Source: Paenibacillus amylolyticus
GTDB lineage: Bacteria > Bacillota > Bacilli > Paenibacillales > Paenibacillaceae
Assembly (NCBI RefSeq): GCF_029689945.1
Contig: NZ_CP121451.1
Location: 310,001 to 374,000 of the forward strand
Length of the DNA: 64,000 bases
Direction: 5' to 3'
Under the pieces are notes generated by a model. It had not been told where the DNA came from, did no database searches, and saw nothing but the letters and a program-made list of their open reading frames with translations. A program made the translations under genes and the position numbers. This document shows, one piece after another, positions 38,136-47,576 of the stretch (the first letter of the stretch is position 1; every line of letters starts with the position of its first letter).

Positions 38136-40005
38136 TTACGATTGCTGCTCCAATGCGAGCAATTGCTCCTTGGTTTGCAGACCGCCTACATAACCCACCA
38201 GGGTGCCGTCTTTACCGCTGATGCGGTGACAGGGAATAATAATCGGAATCGGATTCTTGCTAATGGCGTCCAGAACTGCACGAACAGCCTTGGGTCTGCC
38301 GATGGTTTCCGCAACCTGTTGGTGTGATGAGGCCTCTCCATAAGGTATATCGGACAGAACTTGCCATACTTGTAGCTGGAATGGTGTTCCAAGCCGATCA
38401 AGCTGCAAGTCGAACGTTTTTCTCTCCCCTGCAAAATACTGCCGGACCTGCTGTGCAGCTTCGCTGAGCTTCTCTTCATTCTTCTCATATCGATACTCGC
38501 CAATCCAGGTACGCGCCCATTGTTGCAGGTGAGCTTCGCGTACGTGAAAGGCGCCAAAATCAATGTGACACAGTCCTTCATCTGTAGCGCATAACGTAAG
38601 TGTACCGATCGGTGTCAGTACTTCATCATAGTAGACGGGCTTGCCATGAAGACCTGTCACTGCTGAAGGCCTCCACGCTGCGGCTTCCGGTTTGGCAGGA
38701 TGTGCAGGTTGCTCAGGTTCACTCCCGGCTTCCATTTTCAAATCCTGTTGTAACCCACGTAATGCATCAAGCTCTTTCTGTTGCTCTGGCTGCTTCTCAC
38801 TCACTTGCCCAGCCTCTGGCTGTTTGGGTAAGGTCTCGGACGAACGCAGTCGCTCCTCAGCCTTCTGCAGCATGCTTAGTACGTTCCCATCTTGTTCGTT
38901 AGCGGCAGCTTCCCCAATTGCTCTCATGGCGTCTTCTCCTCCAATTCTGCTTAACGCCCAGGCTGCGGTTCCCCGCAACTCGGGGCGCGGATCACGTTTT
39001 AATACTTCTGTAAGTTTGGGTACAGCACTTTTGTCTTTGAAATTGCCCAAGGCAATAACGGCGTTGCGTTGAATTGGCTTCTTGCCCCGCCAGGCGGCGG
39101 AACTCTGACCGAAACGTTCTTTGAATTCCCGGTTACCGATGTCCAGTAGCGGCAGCAGAAGCGGCTTCACAATCTCCGGATCGGGGTGAAACTCGGGATG
39201 ATGATCCCAGTTCTTGCCCCTGTTCTTCGGACAGACGATCTGACACGTATCACAACCGTACAGACGGTTGCCTATTTTCAGCATAAATTCTTCATCCACG
39301 AACCCTTTCGTCTGGGTTACAAAAGAAATACAACGCTGTGAATTCAACTGACCCGGCCCCACCAATGCTCCTGTCGGACAGGCATCAATACATTTCGTAC
39401 ATTCACCACAGTCTTCGGTCACAGGGGTGTCCGGTTGAAATGGAATATTGGTCACCAGTTCCCCTAGAAAAATCCATGATCCGAATTTGGGTGATATAAT
39501 GGCACAGTTCTTGGCGCTAAAACCAATTCCCGCACGCTGGGACACTGCACGATCCACCAGTGCTCCGGTGTCTACCATGCTTTCGATCATCGCATCAGGT
39601 ACGCGCTCCCGTATGAAATTCACCAGCTTGTCCATCGCTGTACGCAGAACCTGGTGATAATCCTGGCCCCATGCAGAACGGCAAATATGCCCCGGTAGGC
39701 TCCTGGCTCCGATTTCGGTGGATTCACCATCTTGGACTGATACGCTACTGCTATCGCAATAAGCGACGCTGGTTCGCCCTCCTTCAATGAAGGGTGTACC
39801 CTTTTTTCAATATCCGGCTCTTCAAAACCTGAAGCATATCCCTTATCCCGTGACTGCTCCAGCAGTGACTTCAGGGAAACAAAGGGATCGGCAGAAGCAA
39901 ATCCGATATCATCAATGCCCAGTCCGGGGCCAGCTGCCTTGATCTCCTGTTTTAACTTCTCCCATACGGAGGCTTCCTGTGCTGCCCGGTCTGTACGCTC
40001 GTCAT
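38136..40005 (-). CDS. queG: Epoxyqueuosine reductase QueG fused to C-terminal O6-alkylguanine-DNA alkyltransferase (two frameshifts near 5' end)
   Basis: Reconstructed length about 623 residues. QueG part: an N-terminal region with GIDDIGFASADPF, cobalamin-binding domain, two 4Fe-4S motifs (CGECTKCIDACPTG and CDTCQIVCPKN), then HEAT-like repeats (ELRGTAAWALSRIG). A roughly 65-residue Gln/Glu/Pro-rich linker leads to a complete Ogt/MGMT domain: YYDEVLTPIGTLTL, IPYGEASSHQQVAETIGRPKAVRAV and the methyl-acceptor IIIPCHRI. QueG makes queuosine in tRNA; Ogt repairs alkylated guanine. Single-base losses near 39678-39685 and 39999-40002 break the start; ATG 40005 fits once repaired. Confidence 0.85.
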
Positions 40006-40177
40006 TTCTCTTCCCTCTCTTCTTCCGACACGTATTCCGTAAATAGTGAACGCCCGCCTCACGGTAAGAGGACAGGCGTTAATTTCTATATATGCCTTGC
40101 TTATTTGCATTCAAAACGGATCGAGTCTATATGGTTTAACGCAAAATGCAGTCTGAAGTTGTTGTCCTGTCAGCATT

Positions 40178-40783
40178 TTACAATTTCTTCAATTCAGAAA
40201 ACGGCCAGAAAATAAATTCAGCCTTGCCCACAATCTGGTCAGATGTAATACTGCCAAACACTCGGCTATCCTTACTTTTGCCTTCATGACGATTATCCCC
40301 CATCACGAAGAAATGATCCGGCGCAAGTGTAATTGGGCCAAAATCCGGGTCTTGCACTTCAATATCGGTGTACGTCTCCGCTTGCCGCTCGCCGTTCACA
40401 TACAGATGGTGATCCTTGACCTCAATGGTATCTCCCGGAAGTCCGACGATCCGTTTCACCAGAAAATCCTTCTTCTCCACACCTTCGCTTGGATCACGAA
40501 GTACAATCACATCGGATCGGGAAGGCGCACCCAGATGATATACGATTTTGTTGACAAAAAGGCGATCCCGCTCAACCAGTGTCGGCTGCATGGACTGTCC
40601 TTTGACCATCGACAGGTTAAACACAAACAGGTTCAGCAGCATCATGATTACAAAAGCAACCACTATCGTTTTGACCCAGTCCCACAGCTCGACAACCCAG
40701 GATTTCCCCGGTTGTTCAGGCATGGCTGGTTGATTACGTTCCTCGGAAGCCATATGTTCCATTGAATGATGATTGGAATTCAA
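40178..40783 (-). CDS. sipS: Signal peptidase I (SipS/LepB type)
   Basis: 201 residues. Cytoplasmic N-terminus, one membrane helix at about 36-56, catalytic Ser in VKGQSMQPTL, catalytic Lys in VKRIVGLPGDTIE, and the box GDNRHEGKSKDSRVFG. It cleaves signal peptides of exported proteins. The start is TTG at 40783 with GAGGTG close upstream; in-frame ATG at 40762 is possible. Bacillales carry several paralogues. Confidence 0.91.
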   Translation of the reverse strand: MNSNHHSMEHMASEERNQPAMPEQPGKSWVVELWDWVKTIVVAFVIMMLLNLFVFNLSMVKGQSMQPTLVERDRLFVNKIVYHLGAPSRSDVIVLRDPSEGVEKKDFLVKRIVGLPGDTIEVKDHHLYVNGERQAETYTDIEVQDPDFGPITLAPDHFFVMGDNRHEGKSKDSRVFGSITSDQIVGKAEFIFWPFSELKKL

Positions 40784-41020
40784 AGGGACACCTCATTTTA
40801 TGAATTAATTGAATTAAACCTGTAACGCAGTGACCATACTCCCTTTCAGTCTACTTCATTTGTGAGAGTGAAACAATTGGTTATGAGCACCAATACCTTG
40901 GATGTTAGGAATACAGCCGGGATAGGCGCAATGGTCTAATTGAATTGGGAGAAGCCGAAGCGTGTTCAGAGAATGAGAAAATCAGAGGAATATTACGTAA
41001 AGGTCGTTTCATACAAATAG
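40784..41020. other. Intergenic DNA without recognised gene
   Basis: About 240 bases between the signal peptidase start and the acetyltransferase terminator. No convincing open frame or RNA structure. Confidence 0.4.
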
Positions 41021-41065
41021 AAAGGCATATCCCTCACGTTCTTACACGTTAAAGAGATATGCCTA
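41021..41065 (-). terminator. Acetyltransferase gene terminator
   Basis: On the minus strand AGGCATATC and GATATGCCT enclose an ACGTG-containing loop, then TTTCTATTT. Confidence 0.65.
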
Positions 41066-41108
41066 ATATGAAATGAACATCTTTTTTATTTCTTTTTAAA
41101 CATGCAAA

Positions 41109-41534
41109 CTAAGCTTTAGACAAAATACTAAGATTTTGGAAAGCGCTCATAATCTGATTGGCACCGTAACCCATAGCTTCATATAGAGGCATGGCTACTT
41201 TGTTGTGCTCATCACCCGCCACCCATACCTGGCTGACTTTACGCTGCTGGAACCTTTGTTCCATAGCCTCGACAAGTGTTTTGCCGACTCCACGGCGACG
41301 ATAGTCTGGATGAACCGCAATACGGTAGATGCAACCCTGGTTTTGATCAATCGTACCGATCAAAGCGCCGACGAGGTCTCCCTCTTCTTCCGCAACCATG
41401 ATCAGGTCAGAATCCCATGACAATTGACGGGCAAACGGGCCCATCGTGTTCTCATAACACTCTTCCGATAGTGCAACCTGGAGAAGCTCCGTCATCTGGC
41501 TTGCATCACTCAACTGAAAGGAACGAACGTGCAT
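41109..41534 (-). CDS. GNAT family N-acetyltransferase
   Basis: 141 residues with the GNAT core: VGALIGTIDQNQGCIYRIAVHPDYRRRGVGKTLVEAME, including the acetyl-CoA motif RRRGVGKT near residue 82. Ends with an ALYEAMGY-like segment. Substrate unknown. Divergent from sodA across a 417-base intergenic region. ATG with AAGGGAG upstream. Confidence 0.85.
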   Translation of the reverse strand: MHVRSFQLSDASQMTELLQVALSEECYENTMGPFARQLSWDSDLIMVAEEEGDLVGALIGTIDQNQGCIYRIAVHPDYRRRGVGKTLVEAMEQRFQQRKVSQVWVAGDEHNKVAMPLYEAMGYGANQIMSAFQNLSILSKA

Positions 41535-41706
41535 GTCTTAAATCTCCCTTTTCGTTAGCTTAGATGAGGTTTTTACAAAAAGGAATTCCTTTTTACCAAA
41601 AACCCAATGTTCATATAATGACAAAAAACGAGAAAATACCGCTTCTTCGTCAATTAAACCATACTTTTCTCCATAAAACACGCATTTTCTTTTGAAAGCG
41701 CTTAAT

Positions 41707-41720
41707 TGTAACCGTTTACA
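41707..41720. promoter_or_regulatory. Perfect cre consensus site between acetyltransferase gene and sodA
   Basis: TGTAACCGTTTACA fits TGWAANCGNTNWCA at all 14 positions. A second partial box, TGAAAGCGCTTAAT (12 of 14), lies just before it at about 41693-41706. Either divergent gene could be controlled. The rest of the 417-base region is AT-rich and shows no gene I trust. Confidence 0.6.
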
Positions 41721-41951
41721 TACGAATATTAAACTTTGTCGCTGTTTAAACGCCTGAAAACACATAAATAGTTGCATAAAGGGTAAAATATGTTTGTTAT
41801 CTCTGGCCCATCATTAGATCAACGTTTCGGGGACTTAATAAACAAAAATGTTGCTTAATTAGCCCGAATGCGGTTTAATATTAGTGGCAAGGGTATTATT
41901 ACATATGTACCTGTTTCTAAAAAAACCTAAAATCTCAGGAGGTATTTCATT

Positions 41952-42564
41952 ATGGCTTTTCAATTACCGGCACTTCCTTACGCTAACGACGCATTGGAAC
42001 CACATATCGATGCACAAACGATGGAAATTCACCACGATCGCCATCACAATACTTATGTAACTAACTTGAAACGCAGCTCTGGAAAGCGCTCCTGAACTGC
42101 AAGAAAAAAGTTTGGAAGATCTGATTGCTAACCTTGACAGCGTACCTGAAAGCATCCGCACAGCGGTTCGCAACAATGGTGGTGGACATGCTAACCACAG
42201 CTTGTTCTGGGAAATCATCGGACCTAATGGCGGCGGCGCTCCTACAGGCGACATCGCAGCAGCAATCGATAGCGAACTGGGTGGCTTTGATAAATTCAAA
42301 GAAGATTTCGCTAAAGCAGCTACAACTCGCTTCGGTTCCGGCTGGGCTTGGCTCGTAGTTGGCAAAGATGGCAAGTTGTCCATCACTAGCACACCTAACC
42401 AAGACAGCCCGCTCTTCGAAGGTCTGACTCCGGTTCTGGGTCTGGATGTATGGGAGCACGCTTACTACCTGAAATATCAAAACAAACGTCCTGATTACAT
42501 CGGAGCTTTCTGGAATGTAATCAACTGGGATGAAGTGAACAAACGTTACGCTTCTGCAAAATAA
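41952..42564 (+). CDS. sodA: Manganese superoxide dismutase SodA (frameshifted near 42067-42070)
   Basis: About 203 residues when repaired. The start ([21 protein letters not shown]) is preceded by CAGGAGG. After YVTNL an additional A at about 42067-42070 shifts the frame; removing it gives [18 protein letters not shown], continuous with the rest. Metal ligands are in [19 protein letters not shown] and [21 protein letters not shown]-containing [11 protein letters not shown] is typical for MnSOD. A cytoplasmic detoxifying enzyme for superoxide. It shares the window with a second, multidomain SOD at 33251. Confidence 0.93.
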
Positions 42565-42589
42565 GACTGTTTGCATGCAACAGTTAACA

Positions 42590-42637
42590 TAAAAGAGAGC
42601 CTGATTCGGTCATCATGACCGTGATCAGGCTCTCTTT
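42590..42637 (+). terminator. sodA terminator
   Basis: AAAAGAGAGCCTGAT and ATCAGGCTCTCTTTT form a 15-base stem with an inner CGGTCAT/ATGACCG hairpin. Confidence 0.85.
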
Positions 42638-42661
42638 TGCTATCGCAATCGGTGTAGCTAT

Positions 42662-42734
42662 AGTTATTGTTATTGTTATTGTTATCGTTATTGTTATTGT
42701 TATGGTTATGGTTATGGTTATGGTTATGGTTATA
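42662..42734 (+). repeat. Hexanucleotide microsatellite (GTTATT/GTTATG)
   Basis: About a dozen tandem GTTATT and GTTATG units with one GTTATC variant, in intergenic DNA past the sodA terminator. Not in a gene. Confidence 0.9.
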
Positions 42735-42801
42735 GATAATGGATGTTTTTTCTAACGAACCAAGGACACGCTATTGCTCCATATTTCATCGTATTCCGAA
42801 C

Positions 42802-42951
42802 CTAACGAATCTCAGAGCCGCTATTTCCCAATCTAAGGGCTTTGATGCGCACTTTTGGGTTAATCCGGCTATGATAACGTCACTCAAGTTCTTTAGAATT
42901 TATAACTGTAGTTTTAACCACATGATAAGACCTCTGGAGTTCGTTAGCTCC
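42802..42951. repeat. Interspersed repeat family C, copy 2
   Basis: Begins CTAACGAATCTCAGAGCCGC and ends CTGGAGTTCGTTAGCTC. Shares its ends and CGCTATTT core with 28091-28290 but is about 50 bases shorter. Confidence 0.65.
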
Positions 42952-42956
42952 CCCAT

Positions 42957-44325
42957 TTAATCATTCACTTGATCATACGCACCGGCAAAATAACTGCTGA
43001 TCAGCTTCAGGAATATGTTCGGGAATGCCATCTTGTCCATGTCTTCAGGACCGATCCAGCGGTAGGTCAAGCCATCGCCTTTACCTGTCAATATCGGAGT
43101 GCTCAGCGCTAGGTCACTCCCATCAGATGGTGCCAACATCTCTCCATCGTTAAGCGATGTTGAGATGATGTTCTGCGCATCAGGCGTGCCTGGCTGCGAT
43201 GAATGTGTTGTCTCTGACTCAGGTGACACAGCGGATGATGAGGCTGTGGCCTTCCCTGTTGCAGCCTGTGCCTCGTAGGCGGCTCTGGCTTCCGCTGCGA
43301 TCAGCGGAAGCTCACTGCTCTGGTCCTGCTCGGTACACTTGTACACCTGCAGGCTCCAGACAATGTGGCTGAATACATGCTCCGCATGGGTAGCCAGCCC
43401 TTCCGGGCGGGCAGCGAAGCCTTCCGCCCACAGACTGCCGGCCAGCAATGCCATGGCCGGCTCATCCGCCAGCGGCGCCGCCTTCTTGCTGGCTGCGGCG
43501 GGCGCCGCCAGCACATGCGGCAGCTCCCACATCCGGGCAAGCAGGCCCGTCTCTGGGCGCTGGCGCACAAGCACTTGGCCGCGATGCTCACCGCGGCCCT
43601 CCACAATCGCGACCAGCCGCTGCTCAGGACGCGGCGGCTTCGCCTTGGTCTTGACCGGCAGCGTAAGCTCTCTTCCGGCGATGCGGCCGGAACATTGCTC
43701 CATGACCGGGCAAGTCAGGCAGTGCGGCGCTTTGGGTGTACACACCAGCGCACCAAGCTCCATCAGCGCCTGATTGAAATCACGCGCTCGCCCTTCCGGA
43801 ATGAGCTCTCCTGCGAGCTCTTCCATCAACACCCGGGTGCTGCCCTTCATAATGTCCTCATCGATGAGGAAGTATCGGGACAGGACCCGCATGACATTGC
43901 CATCTACCGCAGGCTGCGGCTGGTTGAAGGCAATGCTGAGAATGGCCCCGGCAGTGTACGGGCCGACCCCTTTTAATGCAAAGACAGCCTGCTTGTCCTG
44001 AGGCATCTCGCCTCCGTGCAGCTCCATAACTTGTCTCGCGGCTGCCTGAAGATTACGTGCACGGGAGTAATAGCCGAGTCCCTCCCAATTTTTTAGAACA
44101 TCCTCCTCCGGTGCTTCCGCAAGTGCTCTCACGGTCGGGAAATTCCCAATAAAACGATTGAAATACGGAATGACCGTATCCACCCGGGTCTGCTGAAGCA
44201 TAATTTCCGAAACCCAGGTGAAATATGGATTGTTGTGGCGACGCCACGGCAAATCCCGTCGGTTGATCATATACCAGTCCAGCAAATTCACGCTGAAATG
44301 TTGTTTCTGTTCCTGTAAACCCATA
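42957..44325 (-). CDS. mutY: A/G-specific adenine glycosylase MutY
   Basis: About 455 residues from ATG 44325 (MGLQEQKQHF), preceded by AGGAGAGGAAGGG. Features: catalytic Glu in VSEIMLQQTRVDTVIPYF, helix-hairpin-helix LKGVGPYTAGAI, catalytic Asp in AVDGNVMRVLSR, 4Fe-4S Cys in CTPKAPHCLTCPVMEQC and a C-terminal NUDIX-like 8-oxoG-recognition domain with an unusually long Ala/Ser/Thr-rich insertion before the end. It removes A opposite 8-oxoguanine. In the raw sequence this frame runs without a stop from the upstream acpS, which I attribute to a missing base (see findings). Confidence 0.85.
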
Positions 44326-44345
44326 AGCCCTTCCTCTCCTATTGC

Positions 44346-44756
44346 CAAGCTAGCTACTTTTTCCATCTGTTCCACAATCGCAAAGGCCGCTGCCAATTCG
44401 GTCTGATGCGTAATACTCAAATGAATATCATATTGCTTATCGTATGGCAGCTGCAGACGTTCCCAGGCTTGACTGGACAGCGAAGCCACTGGGCGGCCTG
44501 TCCCATCTGGAAGCACTTCAATGTCATTGAAGCCCATGACACCACCAATCCCGCAGCCAAATGCCTTGGATACCGCCTCTTTTGCAGCAAATCGGCCGGA
44601 CACAAACTCCGTCATCCGCTTCCCGCGTTGAAACGCAATCTCCTGCTCTGCTGGCGTTAAAATGCGTTTCAGAAAAGCTTCCGCATGGCGACCGGACAGT
44701 AGCTTCCGCATACGTCCAATCTCCAGCACATCATTGCCAATGCCATATATCATCAA
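44346..44756 (-). CDS. acpS: Holo-[acyl-carrier-protein] synthase AcpS
   Basis: About 130 residues: MIYGIGNDVLEIGRM with the Mg-binding Asp, RFAAKEAVSKAFGCG with the Glu, and LSITHQTELAAAFAIVEQ, the usual ending of AcpS. It transfers phosphopantetheine to acyl carrier protein. In the raw sequence the frame continues into mutY. One extra A in the five-base run at 44358-44362 would create a TAG right after VEQMEKSS, at the normal AcpS length. The end coordinate given is approximate and assumes that stop. Confidence 0.85.
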
Positions 44757-44792
44757 CGCTTCACCCGCTTAATCTTTTATACTGTAAAGGTA

Positions 44793-44867
44793 GTTCAAAA
44801 AAAGTCCGCTTTTGATTACGAAGGATGACTAACCATCTTCTCGTACTGAAAACCGCTCTTTTTGAAC
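44793..44867. repeat. Interspersed repeat family A, short copy (reverse orientation)
   Basis: GTTCAAAAAAAGTCCGC at one end and GCTCTTTTTGAAC at the other, with TTTGATTACGAAGGAT and CATCTTCTCGTACTGAAAAC inside. These match the two ends of 11563-11768 joined directly, lacking about 130 central bases. Confidence 0.7.
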
Positions 44868-45030
44868 ATGCATTGTATAAGATCTCCATTCAATCACATG
44901 ATCGGCAACGAATCCGAACACGTATTCTATTGTAGCAGGAGGGGCGCACAGAAGCGAGTACCTATCCGCATTACCATATATGCTAAAATATGAATTAGGA
45001 ATCGTCTGAAATTCTGAGGAGGTCTAGATC

Positions 45031-45845
45031 ATGCCCATAACTTTTGAATTGCCCACTGACGTAGAAGCTATCATTCGCGGGACTTTTTCCCTGCACAACA
45101 ACCCGCTCAAGGCGTCATCATTCTGTCCCACGGATACAAAGGCTTCAAAGACTGGGGCATGTTCCCCTATGCAGCTTCACAGCTAAGCCAGACGCATCAT
45201 GTATTGACCTTTAATTTCTCTCACAACGGTATTGGCGAATATCCGGAGCAATTCTCTGAACTTGAAAAGTTCGCAGTGAATACGTACAGTCGGGAGCTTG
45301 CCGATCTGGCTCTGGTACTGGAACATGTGGCTACACAGCCTGAATTCACCGGACTTCCTGTATACCTGGTTGGTCATAGCCGCGGTGCGGGCGTCAGTCT
45401 CGTCTATGCACTGGATCATCCCGAACAGGTGGCAGGTGTCATCTCCTGGAATGGCGTAACCAATCTGGATCTCTTCACTGCGGAGCAAAAAGAAGAGATG
45501 CGTACCCATGGCCGCAGCCATGTCGTTAACGGACGTACAGGTCAGCAGATGCCACTGGACGTGTCTATACTCGAGGACTTGGACAAGCATAGCGAACGTT
45601 ACGCTATTATTGACCGCTTGGCTTCTTCAACTTTGCGAGTCGCACTCATTCAGGGAACAGAAGATCCCCAGCGTCTGCGGGACGGTTCTGCCGCACTTGT
45701 GCAAGCACGCCCTGATATCCCGTGGCACCAGATTAATGAGGGTAACCACACCTTCAACACCGTTCACCCATTTGAGGAAACCACTCCGCAACTGGAACAA
45801 GCCATCACCCAGACCCTGCAACAGATCAAAGACTGGAGTAACTAA
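45031..45845 (+). CDS. Alpha/beta hydrolase (dienelactone-hydrolase/YitV-like; frameshifted at 45102-45104)
   Basis: About 271 residues when repaired. ATG 45031 has GAGGAGG upstream. After LHNNP one C is missing in the CCC at 45102-45104; restoring it gives AQGVIILSHGYKGFKDWGMFPYAA. The nucleophile elbow is LVGHSRGAGVSLVYA, acid in QGTEDPQRL and histidine in NEGNHTFNTVHPF. A soluble serine hydrolase of unknown substrate. Confidence 0.82.
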
Positions 45846-45900
45846 CTCATCTTTGCCACTAGGAGTGCCCAGAATTTCGGATTTTCCCATTCCACATAAC

Positions 45901-45935
45901 AAAAAGAGTCACTGCCCGAGCAGTGACTCTTTTTG
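45901..45935. terminator. Bidirectional terminator between convergent hydrolase and nadE genes
   Basis: AAAAAGAGTCACTGC/GCAGTGACTCTTTTT, a perfect 15-base stem. Confidence 0.9.
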
Positions 45936-45972
45936 CATTCCCTAATATAACAAATAGGCTCATTCATCCGTA

Positions 45973-46781
45973 TTAGATACCCGGAATGGCATTACGTTTG
46001 TGATGTGTACGCGTATAGAACGCTTCGAGGCGCTCTTGTGCAGCTGGGTCAATCTGTTTGCCTTCGAGATAGTCGCTGTTCGCTTCATACGAAATTCCCA
46101 GCTCATCTTCGTCCGTCTGACCTTCCCATAGCCCTGCAGATGGTGCCTTGTCCAAAATAGCCTGTGGCACATTCAGATATGCTGCCAGCTGGCGTACCTG
46201 ACGTTTGTTCAGCGTGCTCAGTGGCGTGATATCCACAGCGCCATCGCCCCATTTGGTGTAGAAGCCCGTGATGGCTTCGGATGCATGATCCGTACCTACA
46301 ACAAGCAGGTTTTCTTCAAACGAAAGCGCATATTGCATTACCATACGAGTTCTCGCCTTAACGTTACCTTTGCCTTGGTGAGTCATATGGCGTGGGCTGC
46401 CAAGGATTTGAAACCTTGCTCCACTTCCAGTGCAATTTCATTCACCGCATCTTCAATATTCGTCTCCACAACATGCTTCAGGTCGTATGCTTTTGCTACA
46501 GCATAGCTATGGTCGATATCGGATTGTTCACCGTAAGGTTGGAATACCCCCAGTGTTTTGTACTCCTGGTTGTTTTCTTGTGTGAGCTCGTCCGTCGCTT
46601 TTTTGCAAAGCGCCGTAGCCACTGCACTGTCAATACCGCCGCTGATCGCAATCAGCAAGCCCTTGGCACCTGCATTTTTCACATACGTTTTCAGAAAATC
46701 AACACGCTTGCGTACTTCCTCTTCTTCATTAATGCTTGGTTTAACCTTCAATTCAGCGATGATCTGTTGTTGCAAACTCAT
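45973..46781 (-). CDS. nadE: NH3-dependent NAD+ synthetase (frameshifted near 46386-46392)
   Basis: About 270 residues, full length. The first frame has the PP-loop LLIAISGGIDSAVATALC; the second has GKGNVKARTRMVMQYAL, VVGTDHASEAITGFYTKWGDG and PSAGLWEGQTDEDELG. One missing base near 46386-46392, just after SLAAH, separates the two. The enzyme amidates nicotinate adenine dinucleotide, the last step of NAD synthesis. ATG 46781 has ACGGGGTG upstream. Confidence 0.93.
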
Positions 46782-46867
46782 CGTTCACACACCCCGTTTC
46801 TAAATTAATGAAAGTTGATGTCCATCTTGAAAGGTCCGAATGGTTCAATAACCTTATCTATCCAAAA

Positions 46868-46910
46868 TGAAACGCCCCGGCATCGGTGATCCGAAGGGCG
46901 GGGCGTTCTA
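46868..46910 (-). terminator. Terminator after bacilliredoxin gene
   Basis: AACGCCCCG/CGGGGCGTT stem with a loop containing CATCGGTGATCCGA. Confidence 0.75.
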
Positions 46911-46919
46911 TGGAGCGAA

Positions 46920-47354
46920 TTAACGGCAATAACGTTCAAATGCATTGGTCAGATCAGCCGCAATTTCCTCTGCAGAACGGTCTTCCACTTGATGACGCTC
47001 GATAAAGTGAACGAGTTCTCCGTCTTTCATCAGAGCAATGGACGGTGAAGATGGCGGATACGGTGCAAAGAATTCACGAGCTTTTGCAGTTGCTTCCTTG
47101 TCCTGACCAGCAAATACGGTGTACAGGTGATCCGGTGTAATATCGTGCTGAAGGGCTTGGGACACACCCGGACGGCATTGACCTGCGGCACATCCGCACA
47201 CAGAGTTAATGACAACCAGTGCTGTTCCTTTTGCATCCGGCAGACTTGCTTCCACTTCTTCAGGAGTACGCAACTCCTGGATTCCTAGACGAGTTAACTC
47301 ATCCCGCATGGGTTGAACCATATCTTTCATGTATTGATCAAATGACATCGACAT
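46920..47354 (-). CDS. BrxA/BrxB family bacilliredoxin (YphP/YqiW-like)
   Basis: 144 residues with a thioredoxin-like fold and the hallmark VVINSVCGCAAGQCRPG (CGC redox motif at about 53-55), FAGQDKEATAKAREFF and PPSSPSIALMKDG with the cis-Pro. In Firmicutes these remove bacillithiol mixed disulfides from proteins after oxidative stress. Which paralogue it corresponds to cannot be decided. ATG has AAGGAGTG upstream. Confidence 0.92.
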   Translation of the reverse strand: MSMSFDQYMKDMVQPMRDELTRLGIQELRTPEEVEASLPDAKGTALVVINSVCGCAAGQCRPGVSQALQHDITPDHLYTVFAGQDKEATAKAREFFAPYPPSSPSIALMKDGELVHFIERHQVEDRSAEEIAADLTNAFERYCR

Positions 47355-47576
47355 TCGGTTTCACTCCTTATAAATGGTTGTTCTATGATCTTGATCGAAT
47401 TTAAAGGCAAATAACTTCCAAAACAACGTTACATTCATATCGAACATTATGGATGTAATGATGTGCTATTCCTATTATACATCCATAAGCAATGAAAGCA
47501 AGGTTCAGAAACCGCCTGCGGAAAGGCTTCTTCCATAATATTATGTCTCAAGGTCTGGCAAAATATGCTGATATGG

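Noticed and set aside
41538..41777. 79-residue minus-strand open frame upstream of the acetyltransferase
   Set aside because: AT-rich promoter DNA carrying cre boxes, no convincing ribosome site and no family resemblance.
47447..47576. C-terminal extension of the PAS histidine kinase
   Set aside because: It appears only after the frame slip at 47608-47610; the other frame ends at the normal family terminus.
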